Of a stretch of DNA of 64,000 nucleotides, positions 25,163 to 37,215 are shown one piece after another. Both the position numbers and the translations under genes were made by a program. Source of the DNA: Fratercula arctica (taxonomy: Eukaryota > Chordata > Aves > Charadriiformes > Alcidae). Position 1 is the stretch's first letter. The number at the start of each line of letters is the position of its first letter. Below the pieces are notes generated by a model. It was not told where the DNA came from. It did not search any database and worked only from the letters and a program-made list of their open reading frames with translations. The stretch is taken from the NCBI GenBank assembly GCA_947846985.1, contig CANTUZ010000004.1, positions 79,928,159-79,992,158 on the forward strand, in the 5' to 3' direction.

Positions 25163-26564
25163 CTGGGGCTCCATGTTCAAGAAGCGGGTCAATTCAGAAA
25201 ATACTTGATGTATTCATAAATGATTTCTGGGCAACCTAAGCTATAATGAAACTCCATTTTTCCTGGCAGGATCCTTAAGGAGAGAGAAATAGCGCATCTG
25301 CCACCTGCCCTCCTGAAATGCAGCAAGTCTGAGCTCTCCTACATCACCAAAGATTAACCAAATCCCGTAAATGTCCCGTGTTCTAGGTCAACACACATAA
25401 ACACAGCTGAGAGGACGTGCTTGAAGCCTGGATAGCGTGAAGTTTATACCTGCACTTGAGGCGGGTTAAGTACTTTCTGCCGCAGCTGCTTTGTAAGATG
25501 CTGCGTTTCGGAGGCAGACGGAATTTCAAGCAAAGTTTAGGCTCCCTCGTCCTCCCCATGGGTGGTCCTCGTCCTCCTCAGGCACACACACAGGGCTGAC
25601 ATTCAGTGGGTTCTGTGATTTCATCCTCCCTCCTCTCCCCCTCCCCGGCCTTCTTTTCTTTTTTTCCTTCTCCTCCTCCTTTTCCCCCTCCGTCCTCTCC
25701 TGCCCCCAAATCAGCTGTATCCGGCTATAAATATTAATTCTCACAAACAGTGTACACTGGGATTGTAAGCTCCCTGTGTTCTCACTGGCGGCGATTCCAA
25801 ATGCTAACCCAATAGCTTAATTTAAGAATTGCAACATCTGCATTTGTATACTTGAAGGACTTTCTGAAAAAGATAAAGCGGGAGGCCAAATTCTGATCTC
25901 ACTTATGTCACTGAATAATTTTGCTGAGCCCTAAAAGAGTCGCTACAGACTTTCCTCCCGGGCGGCCGAGAGCAGGATTTGGCCCTTTGCTTGAGTTGTG
26001 TGCTGATATTTGCTTCAAACAGATCATGAGAAAAGGAAAATAATTGATGCCGGCATTCCAAACATTTGCTCCCTGTGAATGCTTGGAGTGTGAATTCCAT
26101 CTATAACCTTGCCTTAATTTCTGTGAAAAACTGCATTTTATTGTTTCTCCATTCCCAAATCTACATCTTTAATAGATGGGAAATTGCATGAATATCTCCC
26201 TACACTGGCCTTTTCAATTTACAAGAATAGTATTTACAATTCAAAAGAATAGCAGGAAATGTCTAATAGACTTAGCACTTGGTCTCTAGGAAACGAGAAA
26301 TACCATGCTAATCACTGAGGGCTGCACCTTAACTATATTAAAAGTGTTTAAGCAAGCATGAGAAAGTTTGTACTTTTCTGGGGGCAGTAGAAGGGACGAA
26401 ATGCAGATATTAAAAGAAAAACAGATCCGAAATCGTTAACCTTATCAGGTGTAAATGTACGAGCAAATCCTATTCTTCTGTTGTGGACTTAAAAAGAAAG
26501 ATCAGTAAGCTTAATTGACACAAAAATTCTGAAAATTGTCTTGCACATCTTGAGATGTTTATAT
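25163..26564. other. Intergenic DNA
   Basis: No gene or young repeat seen. A pyrimidine-rich tract lies at 25618-25709. 'ggccaaattctgatctcact' at about 25883 resembles an old amniote repeat but is too diverged to call. Confidence 0.5.
25618..25709 (+). repeat. Polypyrimidine tract
   Basis: About 90 nt that are over 90% C/T (cctccctcctctccccctcc, ttcttttctttttttccttc, tcctcctccttttccccctc), interrupted only by a few purines. Triplex (H-DNA)-prone. Confidence 0.85.
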
Positions 26565-26970
26565 CTTTGTTTATAAAAAGTTTTCCATATCCAATAGGTA
26601 GTTCGCGGGTAGAACACCAAAAAATGTTAAACTTCAGTCCTGCAAATCCTAGTAAAATGAGCCTTATGCCTTACAAGTATTCAGACAAATTGTGCTCCAC
26701 TGATGTATTTTTTATTTTTTTTAAAAAAAAGAAGTAACCTTGATTTGCAGCACGAAGATTCTGAAAAAGATTTCACAAATCCTAAAACTGTCTAAGATCT
26801 TTTTAAAAACGGTTTTCATACCAAATATGTAGTTTACAAGCAAAAGAGCCAAGAATGTTAAACTTCAGCCCCAGAATCATAGAATCTTCATGGTTGGAAA
26901 AGACCTTTGAGATCATCGAGTCCAACCATAGAGAAAATCCAAGTAAAAACTAAAAGCCAGATCAGATGCT
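26565..26970 (+). repeat. Local duplication, second copy split by CR1
   Basis: Copy 1 (about 26572-26665) and copy 2 (about 26803-26872 plus 26931-26965) share, in order, aaa..gttttc.ata, then .tagtt..c, then aatgttaaacttcag.cc, and aaatcc.agtaaaa. The CR1 fragment at 26873-26930 interrupts only copy 2, so the duplication precedes or accompanies the CR1 insertion. Divergence of the two copies suggests an old event. Confidence 0.6.
26873..26930 (-). mobile_element. CR1 LINE 3'-end fragment, minus orientation
   Basis: agaatcatagaatcttcatg, then ggttggaaaagacctttgag and atcatcgagtccaaccat. About 58 bp; the same 3'-end type as the copy ending at 25162. Confidence 0.9.
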
Positions 26971-27628
26971 ATAATTTTACCAATTTACCAATACTAATGT
27001 GTGTTTGACCAACTTAATCCCAGAAATGTACCTCTGCAGTCTTATTTTCTTCTGCTTGCCCTTCATGGCACATACAAAACAGCTTTAGACTTCCACAGAT
27101 GTAATGGACTAGTATAAACAGAAAATACAATCCTCAGTTTGAATGAGAAATAAAAACATTCTTCATTTACTTGCCTTGGCAAACAAGAATTAAAAAAAAA
27201 AAAAAGTTTTATTAGCAAGACAAAAAACTTCACGGTTGAACACGTGCCTAAAGAAGACCCACCCAACACCTTTACAGGGTTAGCCTACTTGATCAGCAAC
27301 TTTCCAGCTAAAATTATGCACAGAATGGGGAAAATAATGCAAAATTACACAGATAACATGCTATAAAAGTAAAATACTTAATAGTAAAGATAACAAAAGG
27401 GATAACTACAATCATCATTATCTCTTTTGAAAGTTTTCCAGAAAAAAAAAATCCAAAGCATGGACAACGCATTTGATACTCGTATCACAGACACCGGTAA
27501 CACAGGCATCATCATATTTGGTCGTTCTACAGACCAAAACTATGTCTTCAACCCTGCCCAGACTCAAGGCTGTATGAAGTGAAATATGTGGAAGAAGAGT
27601 ACTTCAGAGTACTTTCACAAGAATCTGC

Positions 27629-27741
27629 AGAATCATCATAAAATGGTTTGGGTTGGAAGGGACCTTAAAGATCACCTCGTTCCAACCCCCTGCCCTGGGC
27701 AGGGACACCTCCCACTACACCAGGCTGCTCCAAGCCCCAGT
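27629..27741 (-). mobile_element. CR1 LINE fragment, minus orientation
   Basis: Begins cagaatcatcataaaatgg, then gttgggttggaagggacc-type sequence, 'ctgccctgggcagggacacc' and 'aggctgctccaagcccc'. About 110 bp. Confidence 0.92.
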
Positions 27742-28106
27742 ACATATCAAATATCCTGATGGGACACCCTCTTTCAGTCTCTAAAAGTGACACACAGACC
27801 ACATTGTTTCCTTCTTCAGTCTCTGGCTGACACTATAGGAAGTTTCAAGCTTCTCCATAGCCCTCCTTTAAAATGCAAGGGGAAAAAGCTAATGAAATTG
27901 GCAGTTTCAAGCAATAGCCACTGCATGGGGATGTCAGTTCTGCCCCTTAGCAACCATCTCGCCTTGCTCTGATTGCAAGTCGCTGTTAAAAAGCCCTTTG
28001 GGATTTTCTAACAATTTGACCTGTTCTCTTCCTTGCCAACACATGCGCAAAACGTTTAAAAAAAAAAATTGTGGGTTAAATTTTTGTTTGGTTTTGGCAT
28101 TGCCAT

Positions 28107-28577
28107 ATCATAGAATCCTGGAATTGCCTCAGTTGGAAGGGACCTTTCAGACCATCGCGTCCAACCATCAACCTACCTCTGACAAAAACCATCACTAATC
28201 TAAACCATGCCCCTCAGCACCACGTCTGCCTGGTTTTTAAATCCCTCCAGGGATGGCGACTCCATCACTGCTCTGGGCAGCCTCTTCCAATGCTTCACAA
28301 CCCTTTCCATGAAGTTCTTCCTAATATCCATCCTAAACCTCCCCTGGCGCAACTTGAGGCCGTTTCCTCTTGTCCCATGGCCTGTTCCTTGGGAGAAGAG
28401 CCCGACCCCCCCCTGGCTGCCCCCTCCTTTCAGGGAGCTGCAGAGAGCGAGAAGGTCTCCCCTCAGCCTCCTTTTCTCCAGGCTGAACACCCCCAGCTCC
28501 CTCAGCCGCTCCTCACAAGGCTTGTGCTCCAGACCCCTCACCAGCTCCGTTGCCCTTCACCAGCTTCGTTGCCCATC
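28107..28577 (-). mobile_element. CR1 LINE fragment, minus orientation
   Basis: About 470 bp with 'ttgcctcagttggaagggac', 'ctcagcaccacgtctgcctg', 'ttcctcttgtcccatggcct' and 'ctcagccgctcctcacaagg'. Same subfamily as the copies at 39180 and 60237. The long open frames across it are antisense artefacts. Confidence 0.93.
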
Positions 28578-29744
28578 CTCCTTCCTTCATGGTGAATCAC
28601 TACAACTCACCCATATAATCAATCATAGCAACCTGTGGGAGCAGCAAAGAGGGAAAGGACGTCTAATAAGGACATATAGGACTGACACAGGACTACAAAA
28701 TAGCCAAAGAAGTGGACGAACATCTTTCTTGCACACAGTTCACATCACAAGTCCTCCCCCACCTCTTCAGGGGTGGCAAAGTGGCAGATATTATATGGGA
28801 AGAGATTAAGTAAGACTGTGGGATAGACATAGTCACTAACAGATTTGCTAAGGCCAACTTGAAATTAAAATTCACAATAAGTGCACCAACACACGCAGGA
28901 AATGCACATCGCTTGGAGTAACTCTACAATTTTCACTTGAGACATAAGAACCTGATGCGTTACAAAGGAGTCTCTATGCATTATCATAAAATCTTAAAGA
29001 TTTAGAGTATTGCAGTCCAAACTAAAGATGCAAAGTCAGTGCATTTCTGGTCTTAATAGGTGTATTTAAGGAAAGTCTGTTCACAGCTACAGTACATAAG
29101 CAAATAGTCCCAATTCCTAAATACACTGTAAGCTACATATTCTTCAAGGGCTTATTTTATTGGTAAATGAGATTCAAGTTTGCACTCAGAAGATTAGCCC
29201 TGATTAATACACCTTACAGTAATTATGCAAACATATTTACATGTTACAGTAATTAAAAAACCCAATGATTTCTTATATAAATCCACAAATCCCGAGCTGG
29301 TTATCTGCTTTATTTCTAGCTGCTTCAAAAAAAAAAAAAAAAAGAAGGAAATAGAATCAGGCACCAAACCTTCCCTTCAAAAATAATGCGTTACAGCATT
29401 ACTAGATTTGTACCATTCTGCTACCTATGAAATATCACATGCATTCGGGAAAGAAATTCAACTCACACTAGACCACAACTCAAATAGCCTTTTAAATTCT
29501 GGCATTTACCGTTTTGACTCTTGGTGGAAAATTATAGCTCACCCGTGGCCCTGGGATTGTTTCATTACAAAGAGAAAGATCTGAGCAATTACTCGTAACA
29601 AAAATCTGATATTTCTGGTTTTTTTCACCTTGTTTATCCTCTGCAATGAGAGTTTGAAGCTAATAAAACTTAAGCAAACCTCATTGTATTTCTTTATAAG
29701 ATAGCAGTAACAAGCAACGCTACTATTTTGTTCCTTCACACCAT

Positions 29745-29830
29745 TTTTCACCAAGCGATCTCAAAATACTTTTTAAAAAAGGAAGGAAATGTCATTAACC
29801 CATTTTACAGGTAGATAAATTTCACAGATT
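29745..29830 (+). repeat. Possible ancient MIR-like SINE fragment
   Basis: 'ctcaaaatactttttaaaa...cattaacccattttacaggtag' resembles the MIR segment around 'ccattttacagatgaggaaa'. Diverged; by-eye call. Confidence 0.4.
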
Positions 29831-30485
29831 TCAGTTTTTCTCTGCCTATTTCACATCCTCCTATGGAAGGAGAAACAATGGATACTATATTTAGCACCAG
29901 CTTCCAAACTGTGGGCTGTGAGAATTCAGTAATTCACAGAAGCATATTCAAGAATGCTTTTAGGGTGCCCCTTAAAAAGTACATATTGACCCAGAAGTTC
30001 CAAAACTTGACAGCTGTTAATTGGCCCCCAAAATTTTGCAAGCCACTGACCATTTATACATGTTCCCATATACTGCAAAGTGCCAAGATAGAGAAAATGA
30101 GATCCCTGATTCCAATGCCGAAGCATTAATAATTGTTACCCAATTTATACTGAAATTAAGCTGATTTTTTTCTGTCTAGGGAAATATTTCCTACCTCTAA
30201 AATTGTTTTCCTTTTACAAATTAAAAACAAAAATCAAAGTCATAAAAATCCGTGTAAAGAAGTATTCCAATGGAATGGAATACTTTGGCTTTATTCTAAC
30301 TGAAATTTTTATCAAAAAGTGGCTTTGAATGGAATTTTTTTTTTTTTTGCGATTTTCAAGGAAGAACTCTATCATTTTAAAAAAATGTTTTCAGTACATG
30401 AGAAATTTATTATCATTTATTGGTGGGGGGAAATAAATCTGACAAATCTGCATTTTTGCATTGGGTGGAGAAGAGATAAATTTCA

Positions 30486-30644
30486 TTAATAACCATCTTT
30501 AGAACTTCCTAGTACAGTAATGCTGGGTATCTCCATTTTTTCCCAGTATTCATGATCCCAAAGATTAGGCTGGGGTGTCACATTCGCAAAAGGCAGTCCC
30601 AGAGGCTCGTATGCCTTATCGGCTGCCTCAGGCCATATGAAAGT
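30486..30644 (-). other. Candidate terminal coding exon, unrecognised
   Basis: 159 nt on the minus strand after an acceptor CTGAACCTACAG. 52 open codons (FIWPEAADKAYEPLGL, then NLWDHEYWEKMEIPSI, ending SSKDGY) end in TAA at 30488-30486. Two AATAAA signals follow on the same strand at 30421-30416 and 30411-30406, about 65-80 nt downstream. Entry phase 0 matches the exit phase of the block at 34780-34639. The mixed, low-Lys/Phe composition is unlike the AT-rich surroundings. No homology recognised. Confidence 0.3.
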
Positions 30645-31360
30645 CTGTAGGTTCAGCAATAATTTCAGGAAGAAACGTAAACAACTATGTACAAAACCAC
30701 ATATTTCATTCAAGTTCCCAAACTATCTTAAATGTAGGACTAGAAGACTAATTTCAGAAATCTTAGAAAAGAAAAGAAGAAAAAAGAAAAAAAGTATCTT
30801 GAATTTGTGGTCTTTTTTCCTCACCTCCATCCATTCGTCATGCTAAAGAGCAACAGCAGCAAATTATATCGACTTCAGGTTCTGGACGCTTTTGTTTTCT
30901 TTAACCATGAGAATAAGTGACCAATAGTTACGGCGCGTTTGTATGACAAGGTTCATATCTACAAGCTCAGCGCTGTGTCAAGGGAAATCTTTGCCCACCC
31001 AACCATCTCCTGAACGCTTCCTGGCCACAGTTGAGCAGGTTCCCACCAAAAGATTGAAGTCACCTCAGGAAACAAAGTGGAATTAAATGTTTCCATATTT
31101 AGACTTGCAAGAGTTTAGACGGCCATACAAATGGTTTTCATGACTATTTCAAAAGCCTGTGATACACATCTTCCATAGGCAAGTAACAGAATAAGTATCC
31201 TTCCTGCAATCCACCAAAATCCACAGAGATGGAAGTCTGTTCCCAGTGTCCTACAGGGCTTTGCTCCCTCCAGCGATACAGCAGAGAGGAAAACCATGCC
31301 CAGCAGAGGTGGGTTTGGAGAGCTGAATGTGGCTGTTGTGGTGCAAATGCTTCTGGACTT

Positions 31361-31420
31361 AGAATCATAGAATGGTTTGGGTTGGAAGGGACCTTAAAGA
31401 TCATCTAGTTCTCACTCCTT
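31361..31420 (-). mobile_element. CR1 LINE 3'-end fragment, minus orientation
   Basis: tagaatcatagaatggtttg, then ggttggaagggaccttaaag and atcatctagtt. About 60 bp. Confidence 0.92.
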
Positions 31421-33310
31421 ACACCACAAACCCAAGAAGAAGTTCTTAGATTCACAAACAGCTCACAGTTCCCGCTGTCTCTACCTGTGATGTTGCCATA
31501 AATTATCTTGTGGGTGCTCCTGGTCACCATCCCCTGAGCTTCCTTCTGCCCAACTGCGCTCCTTGGGGGGAGGTGAGAGGTGGCAGGAACACAGGCAAGA
31601 GTTGGACGAGGAAGACCTTCATCCTGCTTCTAAAGCCCTCAGACCAGCAATGCAACTCTACAGGTTCCTGTCAGCAGTCTCAGACTGTGCCAAGACTGAA
31701 ATAATGAAACCTGTTGTCCCTCACCATTAGGGTAATTTAGTTTTTAGTCATACAGCCTTATTGTTGATGCAAACATTGGATAACAAACATCAAAACTCTA
31801 ATTTATCAAATTTTCTGCTGAACTGCAAACTCTTGAATATTTCAGGAATAAGTATAGCAATAGATAAATTAGATGTATTATGAAATACAGCCCTTTTAAA
31901 TGATGAAGCTCAAGGGTTACAAAAGAGATGAGGGAATTCAGCCACACGACTTGCCTGTAAAACATAGCCGCAAGGTTAAATCCCGAGCTACAGTTGAAAA
32001 AAACCAAGATATCACAGGAAACACATAACAGGAAACAAGTAATCACGCAAGTACTAGCCAGTATGCTGTTCATCTACGTCAGTTTTAACTACTAATATTT
32101 TTACTCAGAGGCTAACTACACAGACGGAACCAGAGCCAGAAGAAAGACGATTTTGCTTCGTGCAAATCTTGGATACAATCTTTTCAGGCCGAAAAGGTCT
32201 TCAGGGGTCCCCTGAGCATTGAAACACAACCTGCCTGAGAATTTAAAAAAAAGAACAGGAAGAACAGACAAAATCCCTCTTCTACCACTGTGAGGAAGGC
32301 CATGAAGAAGATGCTAGAGAATTCCTAACATTATGGTTACTTCTGTAACCATAGTTTGCATTTTAAATCTAAACTTTGGCTGTGATATCAAAGACAGAAC
32401 TATTTCTTCTATAACAAGCACATAGAAGGTGACTGTAGGTATTTTTATGCCGGGGTGTAAGGCATAGACAGAAAGATTAAGACAGAGTAACTGTTTCGTC
32501 GGCTGTGATCTTTACTCTTCTGTGTGGAAGTGAACCTCAACACAGCTAATACAGAAAAAGGACACAGTCAACGTGAAGAACAAAAAATAAGCCCTAACCA
32601 CTTCCTTCCTGTAAATCCTACCAAATCCCAAACCCAATGCCAATAAATATCTTAGCCACGGCAGCCCTTATAAGTACTTCCTAGCGATTAAGAAAAGGAG
32701 GTATTTTACTAATACCCTGGCATTCTCCAATGCTGAGTGCTGCTGCTTTGCACTGCTGAAAGTGTTTTCCAGGGCTCAGCTTATAAGTCACAACCAGATA
32801 AGGAGCTTGCAGGGAGTAAATCTGAAGTAACTCTAAGTCCTACTGACCTAAATTACTTAATGACAAAAACAAATAAAGAAGAATGTCTGTTATTTCTTTT
32901 TTTTTTTTTAAAGATGTAAATATCCTACATGCCTAACGCTTGACTTGAAATCCAGATCATTTTATACGTAGTTCCTCTCGCAAGTGAATGAAGCTGAATT
33001 TAAAAGAGAGAGAACTTCAAAAATATTGAATTGCTCAAAGATCTGAGACAAACCCCAACAGCAACGGTGCCCAAATTGCATTTCACACGCAGTCACTTCA
33101 CCTGCCACAGCAGAAGAGCGCTCACTTCTGATTACTGTCATAAAAAACATTTGACTGCACATATTTTTAAAAGAATGCCTTCATGTGGAAGAACGGGAAG
33201 CTATAAGTCATAAAGTAACTTTTCAAATTTTAATGGAAAAAGTGGATCGCGACACAATTTTCATAATGAAATTGAGACTATTGTAAAATATTTTCCAAGT
33301 GTAAAAGCAC
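31421..33310. other. Intergenic DNA
   Basis: AT-rich, with short open frames only. No gene or repeat family recognised. Confidence 0.5.
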
Positions 33311-33380
33311 TGGCAGGGGGTTGGAACTAGATGATCTTTACAGTCCCTTCCAACCTAAACCATTCTGTGATGCTATGATC
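33311..33380 (+). mobile_element. CR1 LINE 3'-end fragment, plus orientation
   Basis: 'ggcagggggttggaactaga', 'tgatctttacagtcccttcc', then aacctaaaccattctgtgat. About 70 bp, one of only four plus-oriented copies. Confidence 0.9.
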
Positions 33381-33757
33381 TCAATATTCAATACACCTAT
33401 CGAACTGATCCATTGATGGTGTTAAATGTATAGCAAGTGACAAAATAAGTGCTTTAACTGGAAAATGCACGTGCTTTTTCATGTGCCTACATGTTCCATG
33501 TGTGTTAAATATACTGCAATACATATTTTTAGCAAAATGAACCTTGGAAGGAAAGCGACAGTGAAGGAGCGTTATTAAAAGGCTAGCAGAGGATTTACCA
33601 CTACAGAGAGAAAGAGCGTGGAAGTCACCTCAGGTGTCAACCAGCAGACACGGAATTTCAGCAGTAAAGCATTCCGTCACCGGGATTATGTATTACAAAC
33701 TGATCGGCAGGCTGCGGCTTGAGAAAAGAAAAACACGAAGGCACAGACAATAATATT

Positions 33758-34120
33758 TCATAGAATCATAGAATCATAGAACCATAGGGTTGGAAGGGAC
33801 CTCTGGAGATCATCTAGTCCAACCCCCCTGCCAGAGCAGGGTCACCCAGAGCAGGTGGCACAGGAACGCGTCCAGGCGGGGTTGGGATGTCTCCAGAGAC
33901 GGAGACTCCACCACCTCTCTGGGCAGCCTGTGCCAGGGCTCTGCCACCCTCACAGCAAAGAAGTTCCTCCTCGTGTTTAGGTGGAACTTCTTGTGCTCAA
34001 GTTTGTGCCCATTGCCTCTTGTCCTGTCCCCGGGCACTACTGAAAAGAGCCTGGTCCCATCCTCCTGACACCCACCCATTAAGTATTTATAAGTGTTGAT
34101 AAGATCCCCCCTCAGCCGTC
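33758..34120 (-). mobile_element. CR1 LINE fragment, minus orientation
   Basis: Starts with an intact terminal repeat (tcatagaatcatagaatcat), followed by agggttggaagggacctctg and 'agcagggtcacccagagcag'. Extends to 'gataagatcccccctcagcc', where it ends in a T-rich tract. Confidence 0.95.
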
Positions 34121-34164
34121 TTTTTTTTTTTTATTATTTTTTTTTTCATTATTCTTTATGGCAA

Positions 34165-34198
<34 letters not shown>

Positions 34199-34200
34199 TT
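34121..34200 (+). repeat. T-rich tract and (AAT)n microsatellite
   Basis: A T-rich low-complexity stretch (34121-34147) is followed by about ten AAT units (34165-34196), directly abutting the 5' end of the truncated CR1. Confidence 0.93.
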
Positions 34201-36297
34201 TAAAAATAATCAACTTTTGCATGTTTCCCACCAATCAGAAGGTGACATATAACTACGTACACCCATAGGAAGGCTGAATTTTAAGTAGCAGAGCATACAT
34301 TTACGTAAAAAGTCTGTAGCTGCAGATTTTGCCATAGTTTCCTGGATTTTTATGGTTTTACCAACCCATTAAATTCTTAGTTAATTACACAAATAGACAG
34401 AAGCAAAAAGGTGAGTAACAACATGGATGGCAAACCATAAAAGCAATATTAGCTGCGACCAAGGGGCCATATAGGCAAGCACCTTCATCCCCAACAGTGG
34501 GAAAAGCAAGAATTGGGCAAGTATTTATGAGCTTGTGCGAGTAAGAACCCCCTCAATTATTTAATCTCAAAGGTTATCCCAAGGCTGATGTATTTCGTGT
34601 TTAGTAACCACGCACAGATCTCTCTTTCAAGTACTTACCCCTCCCCGAAACTCAAGCAAAGGTTTTTTCATGTCATTCACGAGCATCATCCTTGTTCTGC
34701 AAATAGTTCTGGGAGCAGCTTCCAGCTGAACCGTCTCTAAAGCGTCATTGACTCCAGACTCGCACACAGAGAATTCCTCACTGCGTAAGCAAAAGAAAAG
34801 TGACAGAATTATTGCTAGAAGTCGGAATACTAGGGGAACATAACTTTATAATATGCTTATAAGAAGGCTAAAAGAGTAACTCTTGCATACACAGAGAAAA
34901 AAAGCTAAAATTCGGTCTTAGAGAGGACTAATTATGAATGTCTTACAGCTAAAAACCGGTTACATTTGCCTCTTCACCTGAAGATTTTTCATTATTTCAA
35001 ACACGTGTGCGGTTGCTACAGGACTCTTCTGTTATTTTCATACAGAGTAAATTGCAGATTATAACCTAAATCTATTCCATACAGAACCGGCAGCCAGAAA
35101 CTTGTTTAAAAATTGTGTAAAATCGGGTGCCGTACGAAAGCTTAGGTTATTATTTTCCAAGTTGTTTTTTTTTGTAAACCATGGTTTCTATATTTTTTTA
35201 CCTGTTTTCCCCGCTACTGCTATCAAGAATACGCAAACATATTGAAAGAATGTTCAAACATATTCAAAATACTTAAGAGGTGGAAAAAAAACACATGGAA
35301 GATTCAGGTCCAGAGGGACAGAGGTGACCCTGAGCCCCAGTCCCGCTCTCCCGTTTTGGAGGCGATGCTCAGGAGGGCGCGGGAGGATGGGACCTTATGT
35401 CGTATTACCTTGGAGACTGGGTTAGAGGTTACAGAAGAACAGGAGAACATTTATTTTTAGCTTTTGTACGCAAAGCTGAAGAATTTGCAACACTCGTTCA
35501 CATTTTTCTCATGCCTGGAAGAACCTAAAGGCCGCTTAAATTGCATAGGAGAAATAAATGGAAACACTACCCTTCGTATGCAAACATTTCAGCAGGTTTT
35601 AGCTTGTTTATAACTGCAACTATTCCATTAAATAATCCTTACGGGACAACCAAGTATCTGGTCCGTTACATCAGCAATGAGCAGCAATTTCTTTTATTTA
35701 TCTCAAACCAGCTTCACTTTCATACCACAATTTAATCAATGCCGTATGTATCATAATTTATTGCTTACTGCGAGAATTGCTTTTTTCCATATAGAGGCAC
35801 ATCTAATTCCTCGAGGCACCTTTTGTCAACTTACTGAAAAAAAAAAATATGTTTAGTTAAAAAAATAGCTTTCTGGCATTGCTCATTTGTCTGTTGCAGG
35901 ACAAATATCCATCAGGGGTTATTTTCTTCTTTATAGCCTGAAGTCCTGTTTGTAAAAAGAAAAACAACCCTTAACAAAAATGCACAAAGCCTTACTTTAT
36001 TTCAGACCTTGTGTAACTTCGTGTATTTTGAGATGTAATACATGGCCATTATTTGATAAGCAAAGGCAATTTTAATTTAGTAGCCTCAAAGCTTTTTGGT
36101 AATTTCCGACAAGCCAGGAGCAGGCTTTTGTAAGGCATCAACGGCACTTACACATCCACCTGCAAAAACTCCACCTCCAAGTGCCAGGCACACACCGCTT
36201 GTATTTCCATTTACACAGACAGGGACACTGGCTTTATCTAGCCCATTTGGTGATTTTCTCTTCACTTTTGCCAGAAAGGGATGCTATTTTATTTATT
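34201..36297. other. Intergenic DNA
   Basis: AT-rich apart from the exon-like block at 34639-34780 and a small GC-rich patch at about 35310-35420 of unknown nature. No known gene. Confidence 0.5.
34639..34780 (-). other. Candidate internal coding exon, unrecognised
   Basis: 142 nt on the minus strand. The acceptor is strong (CTTTTCTTTTGCTTACGCAG) and the donor is GTAAGTAC. One base plus 47 open codons contain EEFSVCESGVNDALETVQ, then RTICRTRMMLVNDMKKPL, ending LEFRGG. GC and CpG content are clearly higher than in the flanks (six CpGs), as expected of coding sequence. Joins in phase to the block at 30644-30486. I recognise no protein family. Confidence 0.32.
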
Positions 36298-36588
36298 CAT
36301 AGAGTTACGGAATGGTTTGGGTGGGAAGGGACTTTAAAGTCCAGCCAGTGCCACCCCCTGCCCTGGGCAGGGACACCTCCCACCAGCCCAGGTTGCTCCA
36401 AGCCCCGTCCAACCTGGCCTTGAACCCCTCCAGGGATGGGGCAGCCACAGCTTCTCTGGGCAACCTGGGCCAGGGGCTCACCCCCCTCACAGCAAACAAT
36501 TTCTGCCTCAGATCCCATCTCAATCTCCCCTCTTTCAGCTTAAAACCGTCCCCCTTGTCCCATGGCTCCCCTCCCTGACCAAGACTCC
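36298..36588 (-). mobile_element. CR1 LINE fragment, minus orientation
   Basis: About 290 bp: tcatagagttacggaatgg, 'ctgccctgggcagggacacc', 'ttgaacccctccagggatgg', 'acagcttctctgggcaacct', to 'tcccatggctcccctccctg'. Confidence 0.95.
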
Positions 36589-36862
36589 CCCTTATTCCGT
36601 TAACTTCACCTCCCCATTGTTTCCCTTCCCTCTTCCATCATCAGTCATTGTTCCCTCCCGGCAAGCAGATCAAACTTCCATGTTTTTTTTTTCCTAAAAA
36701 CCCTGAATCATAACTTTCCTGAAAACCCCAGTTCTTTAAAATTTTAAAAAGCCATTCAGACACAGGAGCGTCTTCTATAGTGGTCACAAGCCTATGTCCC
36801 TCTTTTGTTTAGTGAAGTAGGTTTTTGTGAACCCTCAGAAAAGACATCATGGAACAGGATCC

Positions 36863-36890
36863 GGGACGGGGGTGGGGTGGGCTGGGGTGG
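36863..36890 (+). repeat. G-rich quadruplex-prone tract
   Basis: GGGAC-GGGGGT-GGGGT-GGGCT-GGGG pattern: five G-runs with 1-2 nt loops. Confidence 0.75.
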
Positions 36891-37124
36891 AAATGTATAT
36901 AAATATAAATATCTGAGGCAGGCATGGGGGGAAAAAACGCTAAGACATCTTGAAGCCAGCCTTAGCTTCCTCGATGAAGACGAGGAGCCAGCTGTTTGGG
37001 GAGGGATCAGCAGAACTGAGCTGCCGGGTCCTGGCCACGGGAAACGTGTGTGTGTGTGCGCGCTGGTCTGCTTCAGCTGTCGGGAAGCTCTTTGAAAACA
37101 AACTAATGAACCATTAAAACTTCC

Positions 37125-37215
37125 AGCGAGGTAAATAATTATCATCCTTCTTTCACGGATGAGTAAATAAAGATAGCAAGTAAAGAGCTGGTTTGAAGCC
37201 ACAGAGAGGATTCAG
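37125..37215 (+). repeat. Ancient MIR-like SINE fragment
   Basis: 'gaggtaaataattatcatcc', 'tttcacggatgagtaaataa' and 'aagccacagagaggattcag' follow in order the MIR consensus (gaggtaggtattattatccc, ...cagatgaggaaact, ...ggtcacacagc). Confidence 0.5.

Larger units (their letters stand above)
28578..31360. other. Intergenic DNA with one exon-like terminal block
   Basis: AT-rich, with an A18 run near 29327 and a MIR-like fragment at 29745-29830. The open block with stop at 30486-30644 is listed separately. Nothing else recognised. Confidence 0.5.

Noticed and set aside
28207..28809. 200-codon plus-strand open frame
   Set aside because: It lies largely antisense over a CR1 fragment. The same spurious frame recurs at the sibling copy near 60467.
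35242..35460. 72-codon plus-strand open frame (EAMLRRAREDGTLCRITLET)
   Set aside because: Isolated, with no splice context and no recognisable family.
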